In this document: positions 53,925-63,548 of the stretch, piece by piece | Position numbering within the stretch: the stretch's first letter is position 1 | How the letters are laid out: each line of letters opens with the position of its first letter | From: Puniceibacterium sp. IMCC21224 | Lineage (GTDB): Bacteria; Pseudomonadota; Alphaproteobacteria; Rhodobacterales; Rhodobacteraceae | Reading direction: 5' to 3' | Length of the DNA: 64,000 bases | Assembly (NCBI RefSeq): GCF_001038505.1 | Contig: NZ_LDPY01000004.1 | Location: 171,448-235,447, forward strand | The notes under the pieces: model-generated | Databases searched by the model: none | Told to the model about the DNA's origin: nothing | The model's input: the letters and a program-made list of their open reading frames with translations, nothing else | Program-made: the position numbers and the translations under genes

Positions 53925-54518
53925 ATGTCGCGCTCAAAACGTCTCACAGATGCGGACCGCATGGAGATCGTTCGCAAAGCTGCGGAAGGCGTTTCCACGT
54001 CTGTGCTGGCGGAACGGTTTGGCGTGTCGGTGCGGGCGATCCAGTACACGCTCAAAGCCGATGCCGAGCGCCAGACGGATGCCGCGATCCCGGTCTCAGC
54101 GGTCAGTGTGAAGGTCACGGCTGCGGAGCTTGAGGCACTCGACGAGGTGTTGGCGAAGGCGGGGATCGAGAGCCGGGCCGAGGGGCTGCGGCGGCTCATT
54201 CAGGCGGCAGGAGGGGTGTTCGTTCCGGACGCGCAGACGGCAGCAGAGATGGCGCGCTACCGCGCCTCGCTGCACGAGGTCGGCAATGGGGTCGCGCAGA
54301 TCGCCAAACAGATGACGCAGGCCAACCGGCGGGGGCTGGGGGCCGTGGGGGGCACGAGTGCCGAGTTCACCGAATTGCGCCTTGCGCAGATGCGCGGGCT
54401 GGCGCGGTTCATTCTGGATTCCGCGGACGAGATCGATCTGCTTCTGCGCCGCCGTCGAGAGGCAATGCAGCTGCAGGCCACGGCCGCGCTGAGGGAGTTT
54501 GCCCATGCGGCTGAATGA
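53925..54518 (+). CDS. MobC-like relaxosome accessory protein
   Basis: 197 aa. N-terminal HTH (LTDADRMEIVRKAAEGVSTS, LAERFGVSVRAIQYTLKA) and a second region (VKVTAAELEALDEVLAKAGI) with ribbon-helix-helix-like character, then the MobC-type segment LHEVGNGVAQIAKQMTQANR. It probably binds oriT and loads the relaxase, whose gene overlaps its 3' end by 14 bp. Confidence 0.82.
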   Translation: MSRSKRLTDADRMEIVRKAAEGVSTSVLAERFGVSVRAIQYTLKADAERQTDAAIPVSAVSVKVTAAELEALDEVLAKAGIESRAEGLRRLIQAAGGVFVPDAQTAAEMARYRASLHEVGNGVAQIAKQMTQANRRGLGAVGGTSAEFTELRLAQMRGLARFILDSADEIDLLLRRRREAMQLQATAALREFAHAAE

Positions 54519-56838
54519 CGCCGTCCATGCCGTCACGGGCGAGGTCTTCCGGGATGGCTGGAGCCGCGTCCGGGGCTCGATGCAAGGGCTGCACGTGGCC
54601 AAGCAGACCCAGCTTACCCGCGCGGCAGCAGGGCACCGGCCGGCGGTCTTCAAGGCGATCCGGGGTGGGGGTACGCATACCAAATCGCAGCTTGCAAACC
54701 AGCTCGATTACCTCACCACCAAGTCCACCCATATCGTGGACAGTAGCGGTTTTCTGGATGGCAAGGCTAAGCTTGAGGCGGGCGACATCAAGGACCTGAC
54801 AGAGCGCTTTGCCAAGCGGTGGGATGCGGGCTTCAAACCCAAGCTGGGCCAGACCACCCACATGCTCATGTCCTTCCCCATCGGCACGCGGGGCGAGGAT
54901 GTGCGCGACATCGCGACGGACGTGGCCGAGCGGTTCTTCCAGACCGACGAAGGGCATTTCGACTACATCATCGCGGTGCATGAGGACCGCGATCACCCCC
55001 ATGCGCATCTGGTGCTGAACCGCCGCTCGCAAGAAGGCGAGTTCTTCTTTCTGGGGCGCAACCACCGCTTCAACTATGACGACTTCCGCCTCGCCATGGT
55101 CGAGGAGGCGGAAAAGTACGGTGTGCGTCTGGAAGCCACGCGGCGGGTGGATCGCGGCGTCGTGCATTACCCAGCCCGCACAAGCGAGGTTTATGCCGCG
55201 AAAGACGAGGGTCGCGCGCCCCGCGAGCGCGAACGCTTGGGGGCCGACCTGACTCGGACGCTGGCGGAGATCGCCAACACCAGAACCGTCTACCATTCGC
55301 TTGCTGCAGAGGCCTCCCGGGAGGCCCGGGAAGACATCGCCGCGGCACTCTTCCGCGCGGGCGAGGTGCTGGCGCGCGGCGGGCAGGTGGACCGAACAGG
55401 AGATGTGTATATGGCCGAGGATCAAAGCTTCGAGGATCTGAGAAGCCTCTATGCGGAGAAGCTCGCACGGGTGCAGGGCATGATCGCCGAGAAGTCCGAC
55501 GCGGAACGTCCCGTGCTGGAAAAACGCCTCATCGAGATCCAGACGCAGGTCCAGCACATGCAGCCTCTCGGTTTGCGATCATCCACGCTGTCAGAGACCC
55601 CCTCGGAGGGCGGGATCTATTCCGAGGCCAATATCGACGCCAGCCAGCGCGAGCGACTGGCCGAGCCCGACCTGAGATCGCGCATTGGCGCGGCACTACA
55701 CGGCACCGGGATCAGCACATCGGAAGTGGTGGCCCGGATCGAGACGGGCGCCTCAAATGCAGCGCTCGAGCATCAATGGATCGCCAATGATCTCTCCAAA
55801 GTGGCCGAAGCGCGGGATCTCAACCTCGAGCGCCGCGCCGATCTGGAACAGGCGCGCGACATTCTCAACGATGTGCATGTCGCGCTTGGTACGCTTTTGG
55901 AACGGGAGAACGTGCTGCGCCGGGATGGCGTCATGGAAGCGGAACCGGTCAGCGAGCATTTCCATTATAATGAGGGCGCGGTGCGGGCGATGGAAGGGAC
56001 AATCCGTCAGGAGATGCGCGCAGACGGCCTGACAGCGCAGCAGATCGAGGACCGGGACTGGGAGGTTGTCTCACGGGCGGAGCGCCGGATCGAGACGGAG
56101 CAGCGCGCATATCTCGAGGCACACCCAGATCTGCTCGCACGCCCTGGCGATGTGATCGACCGGTCTGAGCCCTACAGGGAGACCATCACCGATGCGGCCC
56201 GCGCCAGCGAGATCACCAGCGAGGTCGACCGCATCATGGAGGGACGCGACCTCCGCACGCCCGTTGCGGATGCAGTCACGGATGACTTGCGAGCGCGCTA
56301 TCCGGACATGCCGTCCCATCTCGCCCGTGGGCTCGGTGCAACCTATGCAGCCGTCGTCGAGATACGGGACACAGAGGCCATCAATCAGGTTCGCCGCGAA
56401 AACGAGATGCGCGACGGGCTCGGGGTTGGCACCCGCGACGACATCCTCGCAACCCGCGATGAAACTGCGCCGCAGTCTGTCCGTGTTGACCGCCTTGCAG
56501 ACGAGATTGCGCGTGTCCTGGACCATGAGCGGGCGGGGGAGTTGTCCGCGCCCTTCGAGACCGAGGCGGAGCGGGACGCATTTCGCGACGAGATCGCGCG
56601 GGTGCTGGACGTTCGCCAACTCGACCGGCTCACATCCGGTGATGCCGATGCGCTTGAGAAGGTTCTCGAGGACCGCCTAGACCGGCTCTATGTCGCCAAG
56701 GTTTATCTTCAATCCGATGCCGCGACGGCCAATACTGAGGCCTTGCGCCAGGTGGTCGATGATCTTGCCGACGCCGAGTATGAAAAACACCGCGCGACAG
56801 ACGTGGATGGCGAGACCGAGCGGGGTCAGGTCCATTGA
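54505..56838 (+). CDS. MOBP-type relaxase (VirD2/TraI-like)
   Basis: 777 aa from ATG 54505. N-terminal relaxase domain: motif I HTKSQLANQLDYLTTKS with candidate nucleophile Tyr69, and the metal-binding motif HEDRDHPHAHLVLNRR at about residues 159-174. It nicks oriT and leads the transferred strand into the recipient. The long C-terminal part (about 300-777) is helical, with no recognised domain. It overlaps mobC and is followed directly by the coupling-protein gene, a standard transfer-initiation operon. Confidence 0.92.
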   Translation: MRLNDAVHAVTGEVFRDGWSRVRGSMQGLHVAKQTQLTRAAAGHRPAVFKAIRGGGTHTKSQLANQLDYLTTKSTHIVDSSGFLDGKAKLEAGDIKDLTERFAKRWDAGFKPKLGQTTHMLMSFPIGTRGEDVRDIATDVAERFFQTDEGHFDYIIAVHEDRDHPHAHLVLNRRSQEGEFFFLGRNHRFNYDDFRLAMVEEAEKYGVRLEATRRVDRGVVHYPARTSEVYAAKDEGRAPRERERLGADLTRTLAEIANTRTVYHSLAAEASREAREDIAAALFRAGEVLARGGQVDRTGDVYMAEDQSFEDLRSLYAEKLARVQGMIAEKSDAERPVLEKRLIEIQTQVQHMQPLGLRSSTLSETPSEGGIYSEANIDASQRERLAEPDLRSRIGAALHGTGISTSEVVARIETGASNAALEHQWIANDLSKVAEARDLNLERRADLEQARDILNDVHVALGTLLERENVLRRDGVMEAEPVSEHFHYNEGAVRAMEGTIRQEMRADGLTAQQIEDRDWEVVSRAERRIETEQRAYLEAHPDLLARPGDVIDRSEPYRETITDAARASEITSEVDRIMEGRDLRTPVADAVTDDLRARYPDMPSHLARGLGATYAAVVEIRDTEAINQVRRENEMRDGLGVGTRDDILATRDETAPQSVRVDRLADEIARVLDHERAGELSAPFETEAERDAFRDEIARVLDVRQLDRLTSGDADALEKVLEDRLDRLYVAKVYLQSDAATANTEALRQVVDDLADAEYEKHRATDVDGETERGQVH

Positions 56839-56846
56839 GCGCCTCC

Positions 56847-58559
56847 ATGGGAAAGGCGCGGATCGCAACAGGGGTCTTGCTGGTAACGCTGGTGACCGGG
56901 GCCATGGGCTATACCATCGCCTCGGCGGTGCTGACCTACCAGGATCTCGGCTTCGGGGCCGAGATCGATTTTGCCTATATCGCGCAGAATTATCTGGCGA
57001 TCCTCGATCGCCGCCCGGAGGATGCCCAACTCATCCACCTGATTATCGGCAGCTTCGCCGCCGCCGGCCTGATGCTGAGCCTCGCCCTCTCGGGGTCCGC
57101 CCTGACACGCTTTGGCCAGACCCATTGGCAGACTGCGCGCGAGATGAAGGCCAACGGCTTTTTCGGGGCGCCTGGCACCGGGTTTATCCTCGGCAAGCTG
57201 GGGCCGCCGGGCTCCCGGGCCAACTACATCTGCTCGAAGGTCTTCCCCCACGCGCTGATCGTGGCACCCACGGGCCGTGGCAAGACCACGGGCTTTGTCA
57301 TCCCGAACCTGCTGACCTGGCAAGGCTCCGCCGTGACGCTCGATGTGAAGGGCGAGTGTTTTGAGGCCACGGCCCGGCACCGCGCCGCCCAAGGCGACAA
57401 GGTCTATCGCTTTGCCCCCACCGATTGGGAGGGTAAGCGCACGCATCGCTACAACCCGCTCCTGCGCATCTATCAACTGAAAGATCCCGCGCGCCAGCAG
57501 ATGGAACTGCAGCTCCTGGCGACGCTGTTCCTGCAGAGCGACAATGACCGGGTGCAGGGCCTCCTCAAGGGCGGGATCGATCTCTTCGTGGCGGCAGGGC
57601 TCTTGGCCTTCCAGCGCAAGCGTCCGACCTTGGGCGAGATCTACCGCATCGCGGCCTCGGGCGGGAACAAGCAGAAGGAGTATTTCGCGCGGGGCCATGA
57701 GGTCGACAACAGGGCGGCCAAGCTGATCTTCACGCGGCTGGCGTCTACCAACAATGACACGCTAACCTCTTATGTTTCGCTCCTGATGACCTCGGGGCTT
57801 GACCAATGGCAGAACCCGGCCATCGATGAGGCGACGGCGGTGTCGGACTTTGATTTCCGGACAATCCGCAAGAAGCCCTTTTCGGTCTATCTCGTGGTCC
57901 AGCCCCTCATGGTGAAGCCGCTCGCACCCCTGATCCGGCTCTTCTTCTCTGATCTTCTCTCGGCCATGCAGGAAAAGGACCCAGGGCCGGATGAGCCCTG
58001 GCCCGTGATGATCATGCTCGACGAGTTCAATCGCCTCGGTAAGATGCCCATCGTGGTCGAAAGCATCGAGACCCTGCGCACCTATCGCGGTCACCTGGCC
58101 GTGGTCACGCAAACCATTCCCGCCCTCGATGAAATCTACGGCGAGAACACCCGTCGCGCCCTGCAAGGCAATGCCGGCGTGAAGCTCTACCTGACACCGT
58201 CAGATGAAAAGACTGTCGAGGAGCTCAGCAAGGCTGTTGGCAAGACCACGAAGACCGTCATCACGCGGTCCCAGTCCATCGGCAAGAACCCCTTTGAAGG
58301 GCGCAGCCAATCTACACGGACAGAAGAAAGTTCTCTGCTACCTGAAGATGAGGCGCGCCGCCTGCCGCTCGACGAGATCGTCATGGTTGTCGACGGCCAG
58401 ATGCCGATCCGGGTCAAACGGATCCAGTATTTTGACGACCGGCTGTTCAAGGCGGTCCACGCGGCACAGACGGGGGAGTTGCCGTTTCCGGAGCCGGGGG
58501 GAGGTGGGTCGCAGGGCAATCTGCCGCTGAGTGTGCGCGCCATGCCGATGACTCGGTAA
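56847..58559 (+). CDS. VirD4/TraG-like type IV coupling protein, truncated by IS3 copy 2
   Basis: 570 aa as it stands (start at ATG 56847; a TTG at 56835 overlaps the relaxase stop). Two N-terminal membrane segments, Walker A APTGRGKTTG (about residue 140) and Walker B MIMLDEFNRLG (about 388) identify the ATPase that hands the relaxosome to a type IV channel. IS3 copy 2 interrupts it at MTP; the frame now ends MTR-stop. The missing 96-97 C-terminal residues lie at 59756-60048. The full gene would encode about 666 aa. The core ATPase is intact, so partial function is possible. Confidence 0.92.
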   Translation: MGKARIATGVLLVTLVTGAMGYTIASAVLTYQDLGFGAEIDFAYIAQNYLAILDRRPEDAQLIHLIIGSFAAAGLMLSLALSGSALTRFGQTHWQTAREMKANGFFGAPGTGFILGKLGPPGSRANYICSKVFPHALIVAPTGRGKTTGFVIPNLLTWQGSAVTLDVKGECFEATARHRAAQGDKVYRFAPTDWEGKRTHRYNPLLRIYQLKDPARQQMELQLLATLFLQSDNDRVQGLLKGGIDLFVAAGLLAFQRKRPTLGEIYRIAASGGNKQKEYFARGHEVDNRAAKLIFTRLASTNNDTLTSYVSLLMTSGLDQWQNPAIDEATAVSDFDFRTIRKKPFSVYLVVQPLMVKPLAPLIRLFFSDLLSAMQEKDPGPDEPWPVMIMLDEFNRLGKMPIVVESIETLRTYRGHLAVVTQTIPALDEIYGENTRRALQGNAGVKLYLTPSDEKTVEELSKAVGKTTKTVITRSQSIGKNPFEGRSQSTRTEESSLLPEDEARRLPLDEIVMVVDGQMPIRVKRIQYFDDRLFKAVHAAQTGELPFPEPGGGGSQGNLPLSVRAMPMTR

Positions 58560-58593
58560 TCCCCCCATTTTTAATGGGGTGCAGCCGTAGAAC

Positions 58594-59421
58594 TTACGCG
58601 GCCATTTTCAGTTTCTGTGCGGGTGTGATGCCGCCGATGCCCATGTTCGGGCGGTCGTTGTTGTAAGTCCAGAGCCATTGCGTGGCGAAGTCTTGGGCCT
58701 CCTCGATGTTTTCGATGATGTGTTGGTCCAGCCATTCATTCCTGACGGTGCGGTTGTAACGTTCGATGTAGGCGTTCTGCTGGGGCTGTCCTGGTTGGAT
58801 GTGCTGGAGGGTAACACCTTGTTTCTCAGCCCATTCCAGCAGCTTGATGCTGATGTATTCAGGGCCATTATCGACCCGGATCGTGCCGGGCTTGCCACGC
58901 CATTCGATGATGCGATCGAGGCTCCGGATCACGCGTTCAGCAGGCAATGAAAAGTCGACCTCAATGCCAAGCCCTTCGCGGTTGAAGTCGTCCAGCACGT
59001 TCAGCAGTCGAAACTGACGACCGTCGCTCAGCCTGTCGGCCATAAAGTCCATCGACCAGGTCATGTTGGGGGCCTCGGGTACCGCCAGCGCGTCGGGTTT
59101 ATCCCGCTTTAGCCGTTTGCGGGGCTTAATCCGCAGGTTCAGTTCCAGCGCGCAATAGATGCGATAGACCCGCTTATGGTTCCACGGATGACCTTTGACG
59201 TTGCGCAGGTGCAGATAGCAAAGTCCGAAGCCCCAAGTCTTCCTCGTATCCGTCAGCCCGACAAGCAAATCGGCAATCTGTTCGTTCTCATCGCTCAGAA
59301 GCGGGCTGTAGCGATAGCAGGTCTCGCTAACCCCAAAGGTGCGGCACGCCACGGCGACACTGACCCCGCGTCGCTCTACCGCCGTTGCGGCCATCTCTCG
59401 TCGCTGAGATGGCCCAGTCAC
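58594..59421 (-). CDS. IS3-family transposase OrfB (copy 2)
   Basis: 275 aa, translation the same as the OrfB of copies 1 and 3, with the complete DDE core. The GTG start overlaps the slippery heptamer (59421-59427), so it is expected as OrfAB by -1 frameshifting. Confidence 0.95.
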   Translation of the reverse strand: MTGPSQRREMAATAVERRGVSVAVACRTFGVSETCYRYSPLLSDENEQIADLLVGLTDTRKTWGFGLCYLHLRNVKGHPWNHKRVYRIYCALELNLRIKPRKRLKRDKPDALAVPEAPNMTWSMDFMADRLSDGRQFRLLNVLDDFNREGLGIEVDFSLPAERVIRSLDRIIEWRGKPGTIRVDNGPEYISIKLLEWAEKQGVTLQHIQPGQPQQNAYIERYNRTVRNEWLDQHIIENIEEAQDFATQWLWTYNNDRPNMGIGGITPAQKLKMAA

Positions 59422-59681
59422 TTTTTTCCAAGGGCTTCCTTCAGCAACTCGTTCTGCATGCTCAACTCTGCGAACATCTTCTTCAGGCGTCGGTTCTCGT
59501 CTTCAAGCGCCTTGGTCTGCGCGATCATTGAAGCATCCATCCCGCCATACTTCGCCCGCCATTTGTAAAAGGACGCTGTGCTCATACCATGTTCGCGGCA
59601 AAGCTCGGCCACCGGAACACCGCCTTCGGCCTGGCGCAGGATCGCAAGGATCTGCGGCTCACTGTATCTCGTCATCTTCAT
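59418..59681 (-). CDS. IS3-family transposase OrfA (copy 2)
   Basis: 87 aa from ATG 59681 with AGGAGA upstream. HTH plus leucine-zipper-like helix as in copy 1; ends at the A6G frameshift site. Confidence 0.93.
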   Translation of the reverse strand: MKMTRYSEPQILAILRQAEGGVPVAELCREHGMSTASFYKWRAKYGGMDASMIAQTKALEDENRRLKKMFAELSMQNELLKEALGKK

Positions 59682-59751
59682 CTGAATCTCCTCATGCATC
59701 TTGCCGAGAAAATTCTACTTCCGCAGCCCCTTACTTTCGGGGGGGATTACC

Positions 59752-60048
59752 ACTCCACCCGCGAACGGACCAGGTGGGTCTGACGCCGTTGTGGAGAGCG
59801 CAAGCCAAGCTGCTGGCAGTCAAACGTCAGGGCAAACCGACGTCGCCCCAAAAAAGACCGCGCCCGTCGTTCAAGCTGTTATCGCCGAGGAACAGCGTCA
59901 GATGGAGATGGATTTTGGGAGCCAGGTCGCCGATGCAGAGGCAGCGAGCGTAGTAAATGAGGCGCAGATGCGCTCCGCCGTCGATGGCTTGGACGACATG
60001 GAAGCGATGCTGCGGGAAGGGGGTGGTGAAAAGCTGGTTGCTCGGTAG
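59752..60048 (+). pseudogene. Severed C-terminal end of the VirD4-like coupling protein
   Basis: Reading on from the target duplication in the original frame gives PPANGPGGSDAVVESASQ ... AEEQRQMEMDFGSQVADAE ... LREGGGEKLVAR, then a stop. It is the acidic C-terminal tail of the gene at 56847, the part of coupling proteins that often recognises substrates. It has no proper start; a TTG inside the IS end (59701) could give a fusion but lacks support. Confidence 0.85.
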
Positions 60049-60288
60049 CGTGGCTTGTCTGTCTGTCGTGCGGGGTGGAGTTCGGACATTCGCTGGAAGC
60101 GCAGATAGGCTTAGAACAAATTCAAAAGCGGTCCTGAAAGCGCTTAGAACTGAAGTGTAGGGTTCAAGATCGCCGGTTATGTCGATAGACGGATGAATGG
60201 AAGCCGAATCCACATCAAATCGGGTGGCTGCTCCGACAAGACTCGCTAGTTGGCTTTCCGTCAAAAAGCTCCAAGACACAGGTGTTCG

Positions 60289-61644
60289 ATGACGATCCAT
60301 AAAGATGAGATACTTAACAGACTGGCTGCTCGCGGAAACGTAGCGCAATTTGTGTCCTTCGCACCGGATCAGAATCGATCGCCTCAACAGACGTTTTCTC
60401 GACTAGTCGGACACGAAGCTAACGAGGTATTTCCTGACATCGAAGCCGCCATCGAGGTACTTTTCAATAGAAGTAGCGCAGGTACGATAAATATTAGGAG
60501 TTACCTGCCTGAAGATCCACGCAGCCGTGAATTTCTATATGCGCTAACGTCTGTCGAAAGCGCTTGCTCTGCGGTAAAGCGTTTGAGCCTTGAGGGACTG
60601 CACACGATCGTCAATGAAACGATTGACGTTAGTGATGGCGGTGTATCCGGAGTTGTCCAAGGCGATATCATCGAATTTAGTCCAGATGACACGCCCCGCT
60701 GCGTTGAGAAGCCCGGCGTCCTGTCGATGCCCTTCGACCTGGGAATGGCCCTCTTAGAGAAAGTGTACGGCTTCAGACCCGAGCTTGAAGGGTCGGCAAA
60801 TGAGAGAACAGAGTTTAGCATCCATCCAAATGCTTGTGGGTGGAAAGGATCTCATACACTTTTGTGGGAGCACGAGGAAGACGTAGTTTCCCCAGCTAAG
60901 CAGCCCATACGTTGGCCAAACAACTTTAGTCGACACTTAGGCGACAAGACATTCGGCCTTTTGGTAGCAGATAGGTTGGGCTTTCCAGTTCCTTCAACGC
61001 TCGTAATTCCGAGAAAACTTGCGCCTTTCTCATTTGGGACCGCGACAGGCTCTGGCGAGATTTGGACACGTACCTGTCCTTTTGAACCTCAACCTGGTCT
61101 ATTTACAACCGTGAAAGGGTGGATCGATCCTTTTACGCTATTGGCAACAGAGGATCCCACCGGTTCCGCCATTGCGTCGCTGCTTAAGCAAGATGCGGTT
61201 GTCGCAGCGTGGAGTGGTGCTGCAATTACTGGGCGGGATGATGAAATCGTAATTGAAGGTGTGCCAGGGGAGGGCGACCAGCTAATGCTTGGTCTACATC
61301 AACCCGCCGCGCTTCCGAAGGAGATTACTCGTGACGTCTCCTTACTGCACTGCAAGCTTTCCAAGGTCCTCGGTCCCGTTCGGATTGAATGGGTACATGA
61401 TGGGAGTCAAGTTTGGTGCGTACAGCTGCATGTAGGTATCACCCAAAGCAGTGGCTCGGTCATTGTTCCTGGAGAAGCTAGCGATTGGCGTGAAGTTAGT
61501 GCGTCTGATGGCCTCGAGGCCATCAGAAACCTGCTAGCTTCGCTGCCTGACGGCTGTGGAGTTTTAGTCAATGGTCATGTCGGTGTGACCAGTCATATCG
61601 CTGATCTACTGCGCAAGAAGGGCTCTCCAGCTCGTCTGGTTTAG
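60289..61644 (+). CDS. PEP-synthase/PPDK N-terminal-like (ATP-grasp-type) protein, unknown role
   Basis: 451 aa from ATG 60289 (weak AGGTG site; earlier start 60250 possible). The second half resembles a divergent PEP/pyruvate-binding ATP-grasp domain: KTFGLLVADRLGFPVPSTLVI, IWTRTCPFEPQPG (where PPDK has a VRSS-type loop), VIEGVPGEGDQLMLGLHQP, and LGPVRIEWVHDGSQVWCVQL, matching the DIEWA...LYLLQ end of PPDK domain. The first 150 residues are unrecognised. Lower GC and different codon use from the transfer genes suggest separate acquisition. Convergent, 13 bp apart, with the next gene. Confidence 0.65.
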   Translation: MTIHKDEILNRLAARGNVAQFVSFAPDQNRSPQQTFSRLVGHEANEVFPDIEAAIEVLFNRSSAGTINIRSYLPEDPRSREFLYALTSVESACSAVKRLSLEGLHTIVNETIDVSDGGVSGVVQGDIIEFSPDDTPRCVEKPGVLSMPFDLGMALLEKVYGFRPELEGSANERTEFSIHPNACGWKGSHTLLWEHEEDVVSPAKQPIRWPNNFSRHLGDKTFGLLVADRLGFPVPSTLVIPRKLAPFSFGTATGSGEIWTRTCPFEPQPGLFTTVKGWIDPFTLLATEDPTGSAIASLLKQDAVVAAWSGAAITGRDDEIVIEGVPGEGDQLMLGLHQPAALPKEITRDVSLLHCKLSKVLGPVRIEWVHDGSQVWCVQLHVGITQSSGSVIVPGEASDWREVSASDGLEAIRNLLASLPDGCGVLVNGHVGVTSHIADLLRKKGSPARLV

Positions 61645-61657
61645 ACTCCGGCAAAGA

Positions 61658-62350
61658 TCAAGGGTGGTCGTTGTCATCAGCGTCGGGAGATCGCCAGATC
61701 TCGCCAAGCAGTTTATCATTAATTACCTCATGTACGGCTAGCACATGATCTGCCATGTCGGGGACCGAGTGCTCAACTAGCAATTCAACAACGTTATTTG
61801 CTGCAGCGCGAGTGCCAGATCGCTCTTCAAACGGAAAATCTCCAATGCGCATGAATGTGCCGAGCCCACGAGGCTGTGGCTTGAACAGCGTCGAACCGCT
61901 ATTGATCGGGCTTAGCCAAATCCGCTCCCTGTGAGCAGCAACCAAGCTGGCCGTATCAATAGTCAGAACGGTCTGCGGTAGGTTGCGATATGCCCGTGCT
62001 TTCAACAGTCGCCAGATTCTGTCGCGCGACAACCAAAAGAATGTTCGGGAATTTAGCAACGCGTACCATTGATTTGGAGTTAGCCCAGCATCAAGACACT
62101 TGATCAATGCTGCGTCACTCATTGGTTTCTGATCGCGAATGATAGCTCCGAGACGGTCGGGATGTGCGATGTGAACCGATTCAGGTCGACGCATGGTCTC
62201 TAAGCGAGTTCTTTGATCTCCCTGAATAACATAATCTTCCAGCAAGGCTGTGGAACTCATCAACCCACGCTCACGAATTGCAGGCCATGCCCCTTGGTGC
62301 GCCATATGCCAAAGGCGAGGATACCGCAGAACTAAATCTTGCTCGTCCAT
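61658..62350 (-). CDS. DUF7002-like protein, possible ADP-ribosyltransferase fold
   Basis: 230 aa from ATG 62350, whose A is shared with the stop of the upstream purA-like gene (TAATG) in the uninterrupted arrangement. The start (YPRLWHMAHQGAWPAIRERGLM) has the H...G(L/M) pattern of DarT/DUF4433-like ADP-ribosyltransferases. The middle has TFFWLSRDRIWRLLKAR and VLTIDTASLVAAH, and NNVVELLVEHSVPD near the end could hold the acidic catalytic residue. Fold assignment is my inference. Translational coupling to a nucleotide-synthesis-like enzyme suggests a shared pathway. Confidence 0.55.
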   Translation of the reverse strand: MDEQDLVLRYPRLWHMAHQGAWPAIRERGLMSSTALLEDYVIQGDQRTRLETMRRPESVHIAHPDRLGAIIRDQKPMSDAALIKCLDAGLTPNQWYALLNSRTFFWLSRDRIWRLLKARAYRNLPQTVLTIDTASLVAAHRERIWLSPINSGSTLFKPQPRGLGTFMRIGDFPFEERSGTRAAANNVVELLVEHSVPDMADHVLAVHEVINDKLLGEIWRSPDADDNDHP

Positions 62351-62460
62351 TATACAGTCACACGCTTGATCACAGAATCTATTGCGAACGGGTAATCCCC
62401 CCCGAAAGTAAGGGGCTGCGGAAGTAGAATTTTCTCGGCAAGATGCATGAGGAGATTCAG

Positions 62461-62724
62461 ATGAAGATGACGAGATACAGTGAGCCGCAGATCCTTGCGA
62501 TCCTGCGCCAGGCCGAAGGCGGTGTTCCGGTGGCCGAGCTTTGCCGCGAACATGGTATGAGCACAGCGTCCTTTTACAAATGGCGGGCGAAGTATGGCGG
62601 GATGGATGCTTCAATGATCGCGCAGACCAAGGCGCTTGAAGACGAGAACCGACGCCTGAAGAAGATGTTCGCAGAGTTGAGCATGCAGAACGAGTTGCTG
62701 AAGGAAGCCCTTGGAAAAAAGTGA
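62461..62724 (+). CDS. IS3-family transposase OrfA (copy 3)
   Basis: 87 aa, same translation as in copies 1 and 2, ending at the A6G slippery site (62715-62721). Confidence 0.93.
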   Translation: MKMTRYSEPQILAILRQAEGGVPVAELCREHGMSTASFYKWRAKYGGMDASMIAQTKALEDENRRLKKMFAELSMQNELLKEALGKK

Positions 62725-63548
62725 CTGGGCCATCTCAGCGACGAGAGATGGCCGCAACGGCGGTAGAGCGACGCGGGGTCAGTGTCGCCGTGGCGTGCCG
62801 CACCTTTGGGGTTAGCGAGACCTGCTATCGCTACAGCCCGCTTCTGAGCGATGAGAACGAACAGATTGCCGATTTGCTTGTCGGGCTGACGGATACGAGG
62901 AAGACTTGGGGCTTCGGACTTTGCTATCTGCACCTGCGCAACGTCAAAGGTCATCCGTGGAACCATAAGCGGGTCTATCGCATCTATTGCGCGCTGGAAC
63001 TGAACCTGCGGATTAAGCCCCGCAAACGGCTAAAGCGGGATAAACCCGACGCGCTGGCGGTACCCGAGGCCCCCAACATGACCTGGTCGATGGACTTTAT
63101 GGCCGACAGGCTGAGCGACGGTCGTCAGTTTCGACTGCTGAACGTGCTGGACGACTTCAACCGCGAAGGGCTTGGCATTGAGGTCGACTTTTCATTGCCT
63201 GCTGAACGCGTGATCCGGAGCCTCGATCGCATCATCGAATGGCGTGGCAAGCCCGGCACGATCCGGGTCGATAATGGCCCTGAATACATCAGCATCAAGC
63301 TGCTGGAATGGGCTGAGAAACAAGGTGTTACCCTCCAGCACATCCAACCAGGACAGCCCCAGCAGAACGCCTACATCGAACGTTACAACCGCACCGTCAG
63401 GAATGAATGGCTGGACCAACACATCATCGAAAACATCGAGGAGGCCCAAGACTTCGCCACGCAATGGCTCTGGACTTACAACAACGACCGCCCGAACATG
63501 GGCATCGGCGGCATCACACCCGCACAGAAACTGAAAATGGCCGCGTAA
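62721..63548 (+). CDS. IS3-family transposase OrfB (copy 3)
   Basis: 275 aa, same translation as in copies 1 and 2, with intact DDE motifs. Expected as the OrfAB frameshift product. Confidence 0.95.
   Translation: MTGPSQRREMAATAVERRGVSVAVACRTFGVSETCYRYSPLLSDENEQIADLLVGLTDTRKTWGFGLCYLHLRNVKGHPWNHKRVYRIYCALELNLRIKPRKRLKRDKPDALAVPEAPNMTWSMDFMADRLSDGRQFRLLNVLDDFNREGLGIEVDFSLPAERVIRSLDRIIEWRGKPGTIRVDNGPEYISIKLLEWAEKQGVTLQHIQPGQPQQNAYIERYNRTVRNEWLDQHIIENIEEAQDFATQWLWTYNNDRPNMGIGGITPAQKLKMAA

Larger units (their letters stand above)
58555..59751 (-). mobile_element. IS3-family element, copy 2 (inserted in virD4-like gene)
   Basis: 1197 bp, inverted relative to copy 1, with target duplication ACTC (58551-58554 and 59752-59755). 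It shares the diagnostic base with copy 3 (C on the plus strand at 59613), unlike copy 1. It carries intact orfA and orfB. Confidence 0.95.

Noticed and set aside
59827..60387. 186-aa minus-strand frame
   Set aside because: It is antisense to the displaced VirD4 C-terminal tail and the start of the PEP-synthase-like gene, and shows no domain.
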